From positions 1 to 64,000 of the forward strand of contig SYLI01000006.1 in NCBI GenBank assembly GCA_005809105.1: a DNA stretch of 64,000 nt. Reading direction: 5' to 3'. The translations under genes were made by a program, and so were the position numbers. A model generated the notes under the pieces. It was not told the DNA's origin and did no database searches. It saw only the letters and a list, made by a program, of their open reading frames with translations. Source of the DNA: Verrucomicrobiales bacterium. GTDB lineage: Bacteria > Verrucomicrobiota > Verrucomicrobiia > Limisphaerales > UBA1100. Position 1 is the first letter of the stretch; every line of letters begins with the position of its first letter. Shown one piece after another: positions 17,408 to 26,668 of the stretch.

Positions 17408-17505
17408 AGAGGCAACCCCTTGCAGGGGGGCGCCTGCGGCGGGCACTCCTGCGGAGGGCGATAAGGGGCTTCGCCCCTATGGCTGCACCGCAGGTGCGGG
17501 GAATA
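17408..17505. repeat. GC-rich intergenic repeat, copy B
   Basis: Nearly identical to copy A over about 70 bp (GGGGCGCCTGCGGCGGGCAC and onward), with the same AGGGGCTTCGCCCCT hairpin. It fills the gap between the divergent tandem-repeat and thioredoxin genes, so it could also affect their promoters. Confidence 0.8.
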
Positions 17506-17545
17506 GCGCTTGCCGGCGCTTGCGCCATGGCGTAGAAAATCCAGC

Positions 17546-18502
17546 ATGAAAGCCAATCGCACACTTCTTCCCGCTGCCATCGCGCTCTTCGTCACCTGTC
17601 TCCCGCTGCCTGCCGCCGAAGAGGGCTGGCTCGTGAGCTTTGAAAAGGCCAAGGCCGCCGCCGCCAAAGAGGGCAAGGCCATCTTCATGGAGTTCACGGG
17701 ATCGGACTGGTGCCCGCCGTGCATCGCCTTGCAGAAAAACGTGCTCTCCAAGGACGTGTTCAAGGAGCAAATGCCCAGGCACTTCATCCTGCTCAAGCTC
17801 GATTCACCCCGCGACAAGTCCAAGCAATCGCCGGAGGAAATCGAGCAGTATAAGACGCTGAGCAAGGAGTATGCGGTGAGCGGCGTGCCCACCATCTATC
17901 TGGCCGACGCCACCGGCAAACCCTTCGCGCGCCGCGTGGGCTATGGCAGCAGCGTGTCAGCGGAGGATTACATCAAGGACATGGTGACCAAGGCCGCACT
18001 GCTCAAGGAGCGCGACGAGGCCATTGCGCAGGCGTCGGCCGCCAAGGGCGTCGCGCGCGCCAGACTGCTCGACGCCGCCCTGTCCAAGCTGGATGCCGAC
18101 CTTGTGCAGAAGCACTACGGGGAATGGGTTTCCGAAATCATCAAGCTTGATGAGAAGGACGAGGCCGGACTCAAGACCAAGTACGAAGGCGCTGCCAAGG
18201 CCGCGAACACCAAGGCCGCCCTGCAGGCCATCGTGCGCACGCCGCGCGCCGCCAATGCCGCGCCGCCCAAGCCCGCGGAATACGTGGCCAGGATTGCCAA
18301 GCTCATCGAGACCGACAAGCCCGAGGGTGAAACGCTGCAGGAGGCGCTCTATTACAAGGCCATGTACCTCATGCGCGACAACAAGCCTGCCGAAGCACGC
18401 AAGGCCGCGCAGGACGCCAAGCGCGCCGCGCCCGATTCGCCCATGGTGCCGCGCATTGACCTGCTCTTGAAGCAGGCGGTGGATCCCAAGGCCATTCTCT
18501 AG
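17546..18502 (+). CDS. Exported thioredoxin-family protein
   Basis: A 318-aa protein with a signal peptide (LLPAAIALFVTCLPLPAAE). A thioredoxin-like domain covers about residues 25-150: KAIFMEFTGSDWCPPC has the redox pair C56-C59 and SGVPTIYLAD has the cis-Pro. The DWCPPC form is the Thioredoxin_7/DsbD-gamma-like subgroup. The C-terminal ~170 residues are helical, with a TPR-like stretch near the end (EALYYKAMYLMRDNKPAEARKAAQDAKRAAPDS). It is likely a periplasmic thiol-disulfide protein. It stands alone between intergenic repeats B and C. ATG 17546 is chosen over 17510 because the signal peptide starts there. Confidence 0.87.
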   Translation: MKANRTLLPAAIALFVTCLPLPAAEEGWLVSFEKAKAAAAKEGKAIFMEFTGSDWCPPCIALQKNVLSKDVFKEQMPRHFILLKLDSPRDKSKQSPEEIEQYKTLSKEYAVSGVPTIYLADATGKPFARRVGYGSSVSAEDYIKDMVTKAALLKERDEAIAQASAAKGVARARLLDAALSKLDADLVQKHYGEWVSEIIKLDEKDEAGLKTKYEGAAKAANTKAALQAIVRTPRAANAAPPKPAEYVARIAKLIETDKPEGETLQEALYYKAMYLMRDNKPAEARKAAQDAKRAAPDSPMVPRIDLLLKQAVDPKAIL

Positions 18503-18582
18503 GGCGCCTGCGGCACCTGCGGGGGGCACAATTGCTCAATGCAATTGCCCTCCGCAGGAGTCCCTTGCAGGGGGGGCAGCCC
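18503..18582. repeat. GC-rich intergenic repeat, copy C (diverged)
   Basis: Shares the GGCGCCTGCGGCACCTGCGG and TTGCCCTCCGCAGGAG modules with the other copies but lacks the AGGGGCTTC hairpin; a GCAATTGCTCAATGCAATTGC-like palindromic core replaces it. It fills the gap between the convergent thioredoxin and PII genes. Confidence 0.6.
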
Positions 18583-18921
<339 letters not shown>

Positions 18922-18978
18922 GAACCAGTGCAGGGGGGTGTCCGTGGAGGAAAAAAGCCGTGGCAGCGTTAGGGGCTC

Positions 18979-20151
18979 TCAGGCGACGGCGAGCCGGCCT
19001 TCCAAGGCGCGGTGCGCGGCGTCCCATTGGCGGATGGCGTCGCGCAGTTCGGCCAGCGCCTCCTCCAGTTGCGCGCACAGCCCCGCGATGTGGTCGCGGG
19101 CCGTGGCGGCCATCTGGCCGGTGGCGCGCACATATTCGCGGCGGCAGCGTTCCCACGCGGCGGCGGCGGCGGCCAGGCGCTCCTGGGCGGCCTGATACCT
19201 CGCCTCGGTTTGCAAGCACACCGGGCGCGAAACGACTGCAAGCCGGGTGTCCAGCATGCGCGTCTTCTCGGCGATTTCCGACAGTTGAATCTGTTCGTCG
19301 GGCACGCGGCGCAGTTCGGTCGCCAGCCCCAGCTTGTTGAGCACCCACACCGCCCACTTGGTGGGGTCGAACTGCCACGCCTTCACGCCGTTGCGGTAAT
19401 CGTGCTGAAACTCGTGGTGAAAATTGTGGTAGCCTTCGCCAAAGGTCAGCAGAGCCATGATCCAGCTATCGCGCGCCGTGCAGCGGGTGGAGTAGGGCTG
19501 CTTGCCCAGGGTGTGGCATAGGCTGTTGATGAAGAAGGTGGTGTGATGCACCGCCACCAGCCGCGCCACGCCGCCCACGAGCAGGCCCGCCGCCGCGCCC
19601 ACGGGGCCGTCAAGGAGGTATCCCACCAAAGTCGGGATGCCAAAGCCCACCAGCAGGCCAATCTGCGACCACCAACGGTGCTGCCACATCACCATGCGGT
19701 CGGCCTGCAAGTCGCGCGCGTTGTCCAGGTCGCAGCCAAACCGAATCTTGAACATGATCCAGCCAATGTGCGCGTGCCAGAAGCCCTTTGTGATGTTGTA
19801 GGGGTCGTCGGTGTCATCCACGTGCTTGTGATGCCGGCGATGGTCGGCCACCCACGTCAGCGCCGAGGCCTGCATGGCCGCCGCGCCAAAGAGCAATGTG
19901 GCCAGTCGCACGGGCCAGCTGGTCTTGAAGGACAGGTGCGCAAAGTGCCGATGGTAGCCTAGCGTGATGCTCATCCCGCAGGCGATGAAGAGAAAGAGGG
20001 CCAGCGACCCATGAACCCACCAATGGTTGATTTCGCCGCCGTGCCTCCACAAGAACCAGGGCAGCACGGTCAGGGTGATGACCACCGTCAGGATGAGGAA
20101 GCTGCTGTTAAGCCAGTGGACCTGGTTCCATGGAATGCGCCAATTGTTCAT
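18979..20151 (-). CDS. Acyl-CoA/fatty acid desaturase with a C-terminal coiled coil
   Basis: Membrane di-iron desaturase, 390 aa, that introduces a double bond (delta-9 type by similarity) into acyl chains. All three His boxes are present: GYHRHFAH, DHRRHHKHVDD and GEGYHNFHHEF, set among four hydrophobic stretches. Typical bacterial enzymes end soon after the third box (~300 aa). Here ~100 further residues follow, rich in Ala/Glu/Arg (QAAQERLAAAAAAWERCRREY) and predicted to be a coiled coil. ATG 20151 (MNNWRIPWNQVHW) is preferred to the much longer ORF. The next minus-strand gene is the broken PII gene 57 bp downstream. Confidence 0.92.
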   Translation of the reverse strand: MNNWRIPWNQVHWLNSSFLILTVVITLTVLPWFLWRHGGEINHWWVHGSLALFLFIACGMSITLGYHRHFAHLSFKTSWPVRLATLLFGAAAMQASALTWVADHRRHHKHVDDTDDPYNITKGFWHAHIGWIMFKIRFGCDLDNARDLQADRMVMWQHRWWSQIGLLVGFGIPTLVGYLLDGPVGAAAGLLVGGVARLVAVHHTTFFINSLCHTLGKQPYSTRCTARDSWIMALLTFGEGYHNFHHEFQHDYRNGVKAWQFDPTKWAVWVLNKLGLATELRRVPDEQIQLSEIAEKTRMLDTRLAVVSRPVCLQTEARYQAAQERLAAAAAAWERCRREYVRATGQMAATARDHIAGLCAQLEEALAELRDAIRQWDAAHRALEGRLAVA

Positions 20152-20310
20152 GAAAAACTCGCCCGGGGTTCCCCGAACAAACCGCGAAACGATGCCCGAG
20201 CCCAACGGGGTTGTAAATAAAAACATACTGGCCGCAGCCTGCTGTACGCCAAAGCGCGACCGGGGAATGACTTGCCATGCATGGGGAAGGCGGTAGCTTT
20301 TTTGCAAACG

Positions 20311-21489
20311 ATGTCCTTGAATGGGTTTGAGCGCGTTGGATGGGCCTGCCGGCTCCTGTGCGCCGTGGCTTTGAGCGGGTTGGAATGGGGCGCGAAAGGC
20401 GCTCCGGTCGGCGGCGGATGGCGCAAGCACGTCGTCGCGTCGGGATTCCACAGTGCCACGGTGGTGGCGGCTGATTTTAACGGCGACAAGAAGCCCGATA
20501 TCGTTGCCGCTGCCGATGGCAGGGTGCTGCTCTTTGCCGCGCCCGGATGGGAGCGCGCCGTCCTGAGCGATGCCGCCTTGGCCTTGAGCTGCATTCACAG
20601 CGAGGTCATGGATGTCAACCGCGACGGCCGGCCCGACTGGATTGGCGCGCAGTACGACAAGCCCGGGCGCATCGTCTGGCTGGAAAACACCGGCAAGCCC
20701 GGCGTCTGGCCGATGCGCGCGGTGGACGAGCAAGTGAACGGCATCCACGGGTTGCTCGTGGCGGACGTGGATGGTGATGGCATTGCCGATCTGGCCGCGA
20801 ACAGCGGGCAGCCCAAAGACACACCCTTTCCCAACAGCCTTGTCTGGTATCGCACCCCCGCGAAGGGCGGCACGGCTTGGAGGCGCACGGTGTTTGCGCG
20901 GGGCGACGCGCCCGGATTGAGCCATTATCTGGGCGTGGGGGATGTCAATGGCGACGGGCGTCCCGATGCCGCCACCGGCGCCAAGGGCGGGCCGCAGGAT
21001 GAGACGGGCTCTGGCGAATGGTTTGCGTGGTGGGAAGCCCCGAAGGATCCGGCGACGGCCCCATGGAAGAAGCATCTGCTGCCCGGCAAACATCCCGGTG
21101 CCACCAACATCCTCATGGCCGACGTGGATGGCGACGGCCGCAACGACTTTGTCGCCAGCCGGGGGCACGGCAAGGGGGTGCTCTGGTTCCATGCGCCCGA
21201 CTGGAAGCCCCGTGATATCAACCCGGATCTCGCCGGGCCGCATTGTCTGGCAATCGGTGACCTCGACCGCGACGGCGATATCGACGCCGTCACCTGCGCC
21301 AAGGACGATCTCGTTGCCGCGTGGTTTGAGAATGATGGCAAGGGCCGGTTCACCACGCACATCCTCGGGCGCAACCAGGCGGCTTACGACATCCGCCTGC
21401 ATGATCTGGACGCCGATGGCGATCTGGATGTGCTGATTGCCGGTCAGGTCAGCAAAAACATCGTGTGGTACGAGAACCCGCTGAAATGA
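20311..21489 (+). CDS. Exported seven-bladed FG-GAP/VCBS repeat protein
   Basis: A 392-aa secreted protein. Seven Asp-rich calcium-loop motifs occur at regular spacing (DFNGDKKPD, DVNRDGRPD, DVDGDGIAD, DVNGDGRPD, DVDGDGRND, DLDRDGDID, DLDADGDLD), the count for an integrin-like seven-bladed beta-propeller. ATG 20311 is chosen because a hydrophobic signal-like segment follows (WACRLLCAVALSGLEWG); 20272 and 20281 are alternatives. The stop overlaps the next gene's start (ATGA), so it is cotranslated with a TIM-barrel isomerase, suggesting a carbohydrate-related role (inference). Confidence 0.87.
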   Translation: MSLNGFERVGWACRLLCAVALSGLEWGAKGAPVGGGWRKHVVASGFHSATVVAADFNGDKKPDIVAAADGRVLLFAAPGWERAVLSDAALALSCIHSEVMDVNRDGRPDWIGAQYDKPGRIVWLENTGKPGVWPMRAVDEQVNGIHGLLVADVDGDGIADLAANSGQPKDTPFPNSLVWYRTPAKGGTAWRRTVFARGDAPGLSHYLGVGDVNGDGRPDAATGAKGGPQDETGSGEWFAWWEAPKDPATAPWKKHLLPGKHPGATNILMADVDGDGRNDFVASRGHGKGVLWFHAPDWKPRDINPDLAGPHCLAIGDLDRDGDIDAVTCAKDDLVAAWFENDGKGRFTTHILGRNQAAYDIRLHDLDADGDLDVLIAGQVSKNIVWYENPLK

Positions 21490-22433
21490 CATTGGATCGC
21501 CGGGAATTCATGGTTCAGGCCGCCGCGGGCCTGCTGGTTTCCAAGGCTGTGCTCGCGGCCGCCCCCCTGAAGCCCGGCGCGGCGGCGTCGGCACCGGCCA
21601 GGGCGTTTGGGCTGCGCTACACGCTGGCCTCGTGCCTCTATGGCACGCTGCCACTGGCACAGATCGTCCCCGAAGCGCCCAAGACGGGCGCCGACACGGT
21701 GGATTTGTGGCCGCGCATCCACGGCAATCAGCGCGAGCAGTTGGACGAGATGGGCCACGACGCGTTCCGGGCGTTGCTGGAGAAACACAAGGTGCGGCTG
21801 GGCATCCTGACCCGTTACGACTTGGGGCCCCTCAAACTGAAGGACGAACTGGCCGTTGCCCAGAAGCTACAGTGCCCGCTCATCGTCACGGGCGCGGGCG
21901 GCAAGAACGGGCTGGCGGGCGCAGACTTGAAGGCCGCGGTGCTGGCGTTGGGCGAGAGCCTGAAACCGACGCTGGCGCAGGCCGAGCAGTGTGGCGTCAC
22001 GGTCGCGATTGAAAACCACAGCGGTCAGTTGCTGCATTCGGCCGACGGCGTGCGCTGGCTGCTCGAGGCCGTGCCCTCGCCGCGGCTGGGGCTGGCACTG
22101 GCACCCTATCACCTGCCGCAGCAGCCCGACGAACTGGCGCGGCTCATCCGCGACGCGGGCGCGCGCCTCGCGCATTTCTACGCGTGGGAACATGGCAAGG
22201 GCTGCATGGTGAAGATGCCCAAGCAGGAGGAGCTGCAGCAATTGCCCGGCCGCGGGCGGCTGGATTTTTCGCCCCTGCTGGCGGCGTTGAAGGCGACATC
22301 CTATCGCGGGGCGGTGTCGGTGTTCATGCACCCGGTGCCGCGCGGCGTGCCCATCCTGGGAACCGTCGCGGAGGTGACGGCCGAGGTCAACCGGGCGCGG
22401 AAATATCTGGAAGCCTGCCTTGCCAGGTCGTAA
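21486..22433 (+). CDS. Tat-exported sugar phosphate isomerase/epimerase (TIM barrel)
   Basis: A 315-aa xylose-isomerase-like TIM-barrel protein with a Tat-type signal (LDRREFMVQAAAGLLVSKAVLA). Barrel landmarks are LIVTGAGGKNGLAG, a Glu in VTVAIENHSGQLLH, LGLALAPYHL and YRGAVSVFMHP. The usual Asp after LGL (xDTGH/xDPxH) is replaced by APYHL, so the metal site may be altered. It is the second gene of a tight group: it overlaps the FG-GAP gene by 4 bp and is followed by the DJ-1-like gene after 10 bp. Substrate unknown. Confidence 0.83.
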   Translation: MTLDRREFMVQAAAGLLVSKAVLAAAPLKPGAAASAPARAFGLRYTLASCLYGTLPLAQIVPEAPKTGADTVDLWPRIHGNQREQLDEMGHDAFRALLEKHKVRLGILTRYDLGPLKLKDELAVAQKLQCPLIVTGAGGKNGLAGADLKAAVLALGESLKPTLAQAEQCGVTVAIENHSGQLLHSADGVRWLLEAVPSPRLGLALAPYHLPQQPDELARLIRDAGARLAHFYAWEHGKGCMVKMPKQEELQQLPGRGRLDFSPLLAALKATSYRGAVSVFMHPVPRGVPILGTVAEVTAEVNRARKYLEACLARS

Positions 22434-22443
22434 TCAGAAGGGG

Positions 22444-23022
22444 ATGCAACCATCGCGCGGCAAGGTGCTCATCATCGTGGGAGACGCCACGGAAACCGTG
22501 GACACGCTCTACCCCTATTACCGGCTGATTGAGGGTGGCTATCAGCCGGTGGTCGCCGCGCCGGAAAAGCGACGCTACCAGATGGTGCTGCACGAGGTGA
22601 AGCCGGGCTGGACGATCACCAAGGAATGGGAGGGCTACAGCATCCAGGCCGACATCGCCTTTGCCGACATCAAGCCCGAGGAGTATGTGGGCATCTTCTT
22701 TAGCGGCGGCCGCGCGCCCGAGTACATCCGCGAGGACGAGGCGCTGCTGCGCCTCACGCGCCATTTCTTTGAGCAGAACAAGCCCGTGGCCAGCGTGTGC
22801 CACGGCGTGGAAATTCCCGCGCGCGCCGGATGCGTGCGCGGGCGCAAGATGGCCACGGTGGCCAAGTGCCAGTTCGACCTTGAGGTCTGTGGCGGCACGT
22901 ACGTGAACGAGCCCTGCGTGATTGACGGCAATCTCGTGAGCGGTCGCACCTACCACGACCACGGCCACTACATGGGCGCGTGGATGCGCCTGCTCGACCA
23001 AGCCACCGGCAATTCCCGCTAG
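22444..23022 (+). CDS. DJ-1/PfpI (class I glutamine amidotransferase-like) family protein
   Basis: A 192-aa cytoplasmic protein of the DJ-1/ThiJ/PfpI superfamily, whose members act as glyoxalases, chaperones, amidases or hydratases. The nucleophile elbow is VASVCHGVE with C119-H120, and the partner acidic residue is probably E17 or E93 (GRAPEYIREDEALL). ATG 22444 has AGAAGGGG just upstream, although the spacing is short; a TTG at 22420 is possible. It is the third gene of the FG-GAP/isomerase operon. The exact reaction cannot be assigned. Confidence 0.87.
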   Translation: MQPSRGKVLIIVGDATETVDTLYPYYRLIEGGYQPVVAAPEKRRYQMVLHEVKPGWTITKEWEGYSIQADIAFADIKPEEYVGIFFSGGRAPEYIREDEALLRLTRHFFEQNKPVASVCHGVEIPARAGCVRGRKMATVAKCQFDLEVCGGTYVNEPCVIDGNLVSGRTYHDHGHYMGAWMRLLDQATGNSR

Positions 23023-23052
23023 GAGCGCGCGGTTAGCGCGCCGCCTTATTCC

Positions 23053-24081
23053 CTACGCCACGCGCGCGATGTTCACAAAACAGTGAACATGATCCAGCAC
23101 CCGGTAGTTCCACACGAACCCCGGGCCTTCGAGCCGCCAGAAGTGCCAGGGCTCCTTGGGGTCGGTCGAATCCTTGTCCTTGTAGAAGGCCAGATTGATC
23201 TTGGCCGTCCCCCCGTTGGCCCGCACGATTTCCATCACCTCGTCGGCGTCCTCCTTGCGGTAGGGCGAGAGCACGGCGCGCATCACCGATTCGACCAGTT
23301 TCTGCTGGTCCTTGGAGAGTTCGGCCAGGCCGATTCCCGGATAGGGCCGCGCCCGGTGCCGCACCGACCCCGCCTGTTCGCCCGGCGATCCCTCGACCAC
23401 CGCGGCCGTCTGCTGCTTGCCATCCAGCGCCGCAAACAAGCCTTGCACCGCGCGCGTCTGGTACTGGAACACATTGCGCTCGCTGTAGCCGGGGGCGCTG
23501 TGGCCGTAATAAAGGGGGCCGCCAAAGGCGGTGCCTGGCACCGAATTGCCATCACAGCGCACGGTGAGGTGATGGCCGGTGAACACCCAAGCGAAGGGGT
23601 TTTTCCCTGATGGATCGCCAAAGATGTGGGCCCCGCAGCCCGCGAGCGAGCCGCTGCCATCAAACTTGCCGTTGCGCGAGAGCCTCCGGTAGCCCTCGTC
23701 GTCCGAGCACATGGCGCGGAAGATGCGTTCCACCAGCTCCTGCTGGGGCTTCGTGTACTCCGTGCCAATCGCGGCCTTGAAGAGGGGGCTGTTGTACATG
23801 CCCATGCGCGTTGGGATTTTCCCCGGGCCACCGCCCTCATCCCAGGGGCGCACCAGCTTGGCGCGCTGTTCGGGCGAGAGCGCCGCGTGCAATTCGCGAA
23901 CCATGTCCTCCGCCGGCTTGGACTTGGCGGGTGCCGTGTCCGCCCGCAAGGCCGACACGCCCGCAGCCGCCAGCGCCGCGCCCTGGCCCAGCGAGAAAAG
24001 AAAGTCGCGGCGCGCGAGGGTGGAGTCTTCAAGGAACCGGCAGTCGGGGCATCCGGGCCGGAGGTGCAATTCGGTATTCAT
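23053..24081 (-). CDS. Exported DUF3500 protein
   Basis: A 342-aa Tat-signal protein (LARRDFLFSLGQGAALAAAG). The family core is visible as NPFAWVFTGHHLTVRCDG followed by GTAFGGPLYYGHSAPG and a late HFWRLEGPGFVWNYRV. DUF3500 proteins are widespread in Verrucomicrobiota and Planctomycetota; their activity is not established. The conserved His/Arg/Trp residues could line a ligand site (inference). It is convergent with the DJ-1-like gene and 63 bp downstream of the G8 beta-helix gene on the same strand, so the two may be cotranscribed. Confidence 0.8.
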   Translation of the reverse strand: MNTELHLRPGCPDCRFLEDSTLARRDFLFSLGQGAALAAAGVSALRADTAPAKSKPAEDMVRELHAALSPEQRAKLVRPWDEGGGPGKIPTRMGMYNSPLFKAAIGTEYTKPQQELVERIFRAMCSDDEGYRRLSRNGKFDGSGSLAGCGAHIFGDPSGKNPFAWVFTGHHLTVRCDGNSVPGTAFGGPLYYGHSAPGYSERNVFQYQTRAVQGLFAALDGKQQTAAVVEGSPGEQAGSVRHRARPYPGIGLAELSKDQQKLVESVMRAVLSPYRKEDADEVMEIVRANGGTAKINLAFYKDKDSTDPKEPWHFWRLEGPGFVWNYRVLDHVHCFVNIARVA

Positions 24082-24144
24082 GGATGGTTGCTGGTTTTGT
24101 TTGGGTTGATGGTGATGCGCCCTTTTGGGGCTTGGGTGGGAAAG

Positions 24145-26571
24145 TTATCGTGCGGGCTTGGAGTCACCGACATTGAGGTGGTGCGCCGTCAGTTCTTGAT
24201 TGCCCGAATCGTCCAGCGCCATGGCGCTGAGCCTGCCATCCTTCGGGTGCGGTACCGTCGCCTGCCAGTCGCACACTCCCGCGTGCTGGCGCACGAGTGT
24301 GGCGCGGGCACCGTTGACGCGGACTTCCTTCACCACGCCATTGTCGTGGGTGATGCCGGTGAGCATCCAGCCACCTTGCGCGCTACGGGCGGTCGTGATG
24401 ACGGTCGCCGGCGGCAGGTCGTCCACCGGATTTAGAAGCTGCGGCCAAGCCAGCTCGCGCACTTCCGCCACGCGCGAACCATCGCCAGTCAGTGGGCGCT
24501 CCTCGCGGTAGGTGTTGCCGTCGCTCAGGAGATGCTTGGCCTTGGTGCTGACAATCTTTGCGTGCCGCCCCGGCCCGAAATGGTCGTGAACGTAGTAAGG
24601 CACGCCCTCATCCACGATGGGGTCGGCCCGCACGCTGCCTCCGCGGTTAAACAGCGGACGCCGACCTTCCTTGGATTGCAGCACCACATTGCGAAAGTGG
24701 CACTCGGCGCCCGGGGCGAGCGCGTTGTCGGTCATGTGAACCACCGGATGAACATCGTCGCCGCGCTTGAGGTCGTCCACCGTGAGCCCATCGACGGTGA
24801 TGCTGCCGTTCTGCGCGCTGGCGTCATCCATGCCGCGATTAAAAGGCTCGGGCCCGAGGCCAGAGAGGTGCACGCGCCGGTACACATGGCGGTCAAACGC
24901 GGGCCGGTACACGCCGTAGGGCGCGTTGTGAATGCGCAGGCCGTCCATCAGCATGGCCGGGCTGTGTGGCCGGATGGCGTAGTGCGACTGCCAGATGGTG
25001 AAGTTGCGCAGGATGTGCGGGTGGCGCGCGTCGGGCCCGGTCCAGTCAACCTTGCGGATGTGCGCGAGAAAGGGCAGGTCGCGGATGGGCGCGTCGGGCT
25101 GGTGATCGCCGTTGGCGGCCACCACCATGCCGGCAAAATTACCATGGGCCTCGTTGTCCTCAAAGCGCCAGATGGGCAGCGTGCGCACGTCCACCTCCTT
25201 GCGCGAACCATCCGGCTGGACGATGGGCAGGCGGCTGTCGAACTGCGAGGTCTTCTGCATGTCATAGCGAAAACCGTACTCGTCGCTCTCCACGCCCACG
25301 TTGCGTGTGAGCGTATTGAGCCCGTTGGCCCACCAGAACGCCGCGCCTTCATTGCGGTCGAAGGGCAGCGCCTGCCCCTTGAGCGCCTTGCCTTGAAAGG
25401 CCTGCACTCCCAGGTTTCGATCCAAGAGATTAAACACCTCCATGCCGTCTTCGAGGAAGAACCCGTGGCCCACCGACTGGTAGCCCACGCAGTCGCGCAC
25501 CACCAGATAGCGCGTGCCGTGGACGGTGACCCACCGGTTGTGCGAATCCACGATCGCCGCGCCCACCACGCCACTGCCGCGCATCGTGTCGCCCACCAGA
25601 TGGAAGTGGATGGCGTAGCGGCCCAACACGCCTTCCTTGCCCAAGTGGGCGAAGCGCGCGTGGCTGATGCCGCCCTGGCTGTAGCGGTGGTACATGGTGT
25701 GGCCGCGCACACCGGCCGGATCGGCGCTCTCCACCACCACATTGCGGGAGAGATTGGCGGCCTCGCTGCGAAATTCACCGGCGCCCGCATGACGGTTGGC
25801 CAGCGGGCGGTCCAGCGTCAGCACCGCGCCGGCGACCTTGGTGAGGGTGCGTTTTTCGGTCTGCGGCTCGCGCGCGTTTTTCGCGCCCGCACGAAACGAG
25901 CCGTACCCCTTGGGGGCCTCGGATGCCGTGAGGATCACTTCATCGCCCGCCCGCCATCCGGCCACCGCCTCGGAGAGGGTCACGGTGGAGTCGCCCGCGG
26001 CGGCGTCCGCGCCGAGTTTGAGCCACGTCCGGTTTAGGGGTGCGCCGTGAATCTCCATCCTGCCCGCACAACACACCAGCGCGGGCGCATCCTCCTTGGG
26101 CAGTCCCTCGAGGTAATGCAGCCGGATGCGCGCCGTGTGCGCCGCCGGGATGGGTTCTTCAAGCGTGCCCACTTCCAGGGTAGGCATGGCGGCAGAGGGC
26201 TGCGCACTGGGTTCGCCCACCTTGTTGACCTCGAGAAAATCACAGGCGAACCCGCGTTCGGTGCAGCGGTCGCCGGCCTGCACTTTGAGCAGGGCGACAT
26301 TGAGCTCGGTGCTTCGGTCGCGGGCGAAATGAAGTTTTCCCGCCACCTGCACGATGCGCAAGACCGGCGTGGTGCGGGCGTCAAAGCGCACCGTGGTGCC
26401 CGGGCTAACCAGCACGCGGTCGCCGGCTTGTGGGAGGCGGGCCGGCTGCCACGTTTTGGCGTCGGACCAATCCCCGTTGCGCGCCGAGCGCACGGAAAAC
26501 TCGACATGGCCGGTTTGCGCAGCCAAGGGCGTCGCCAGCACAATGCCGAGTACGGGGAGCAATCGATTCAT
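24145..26571 (-). CDS. Exported G8-domain, right-handed beta-helix protein
   Basis: An 808-aa secreted protein. After the signal peptide (LLPVLGIVLATPLAAQ) a G8 domain spans about residues 22-150 (NGDWSDAKTWQPARLPQAGDRVLVSPGTTV), followed by a long parallel beta-helix region rich in short strands and turns. The layout is like the N-terminal part of eukaryotic CEMIP/TMEM2 proteins, which act in hyaluronan degradation, and of bacterial homologues of unknown substrate. Binding or cleavage of a glycosaminoglycan-like polysaccharide is inferred. ATG 26571 is chosen; 26619 would put 16 polar, Pro-rich residues before the signal peptide. Confidence 0.84.
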   Translation of the reverse strand: MNRLLPVLGIVLATPLAAQTGHVEFSVRSARNGDWSDAKTWQPARLPQAGDRVLVSPGTTVRFDARTTPVLRIVQVAGKLHFARDRSTELNVALLKVQAGDRCTERGFACDFLEVNKVGEPSAQPSAAMPTLEVGTLEEPIPAAHTARIRLHYLEGLPKEDAPALVCCAGRMEIHGAPLNRTWLKLGADAAAGDSTVTLSEAVAGWRAGDEVILTASEAPKGYGSFRAGAKNAREPQTEKRTLTKVAGAVLTLDRPLANRHAGAGEFRSEAANLSRNVVVESADPAGVRGHTMYHRYSQGGISHARFAHLGKEGVLGRYAIHFHLVGDTMRGSGVVGAAIVDSHNRWVTVHGTRYLVVRDCVGYQSVGHGFFLEDGMEVFNLLDRNLGVQAFQGKALKGQALPFDRNEGAAFWWANGLNTLTRNVGVESDEYGFRYDMQKTSQFDSRLPIVQPDGSRKEVDVRTLPIWRFEDNEAHGNFAGMVVAANGDHQPDAPIRDLPFLAHIRKVDWTGPDARHPHILRNFTIWQSHYAIRPHSPAMLMDGLRIHNAPYGVYRPAFDRHVYRRVHLSGLGPEPFNRGMDDASAQNGSITVDGLTVDDLKRGDDVHPVVHMTDNALAPGAECHFRNVVLQSKEGRRPLFNRGGSVRADPIVDEGVPYYVHDHFGPGRHAKIVSTKAKHLLSDGNTYREERPLTGDGSRVAEVRELAWPQLLNPVDDLPPATVITTARSAQGGWMLTGITHDNGVVKEVRVNGARATLVRQHAGVCDWQATVPHPKDGRLSAMALDDSGNQELTAHHLNVGDSKPAR

Positions 26572-26668
26572 GACAGGTGGCTTTGGCTTCGACGGCGGCG
26601 GGTTTGTGGAATTCAGCACCGCGCTACTTCAGGGAAACCACACGGCGCCCGGTTGCGGCAGTTTTTTT

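Noticed and set aside
24532-26037. 501-aa plus-strand ORF opposite the G8 protein
   Set aside because: Antisense shadow; composition is His/Val/Arg-rich with no recognisable motif.
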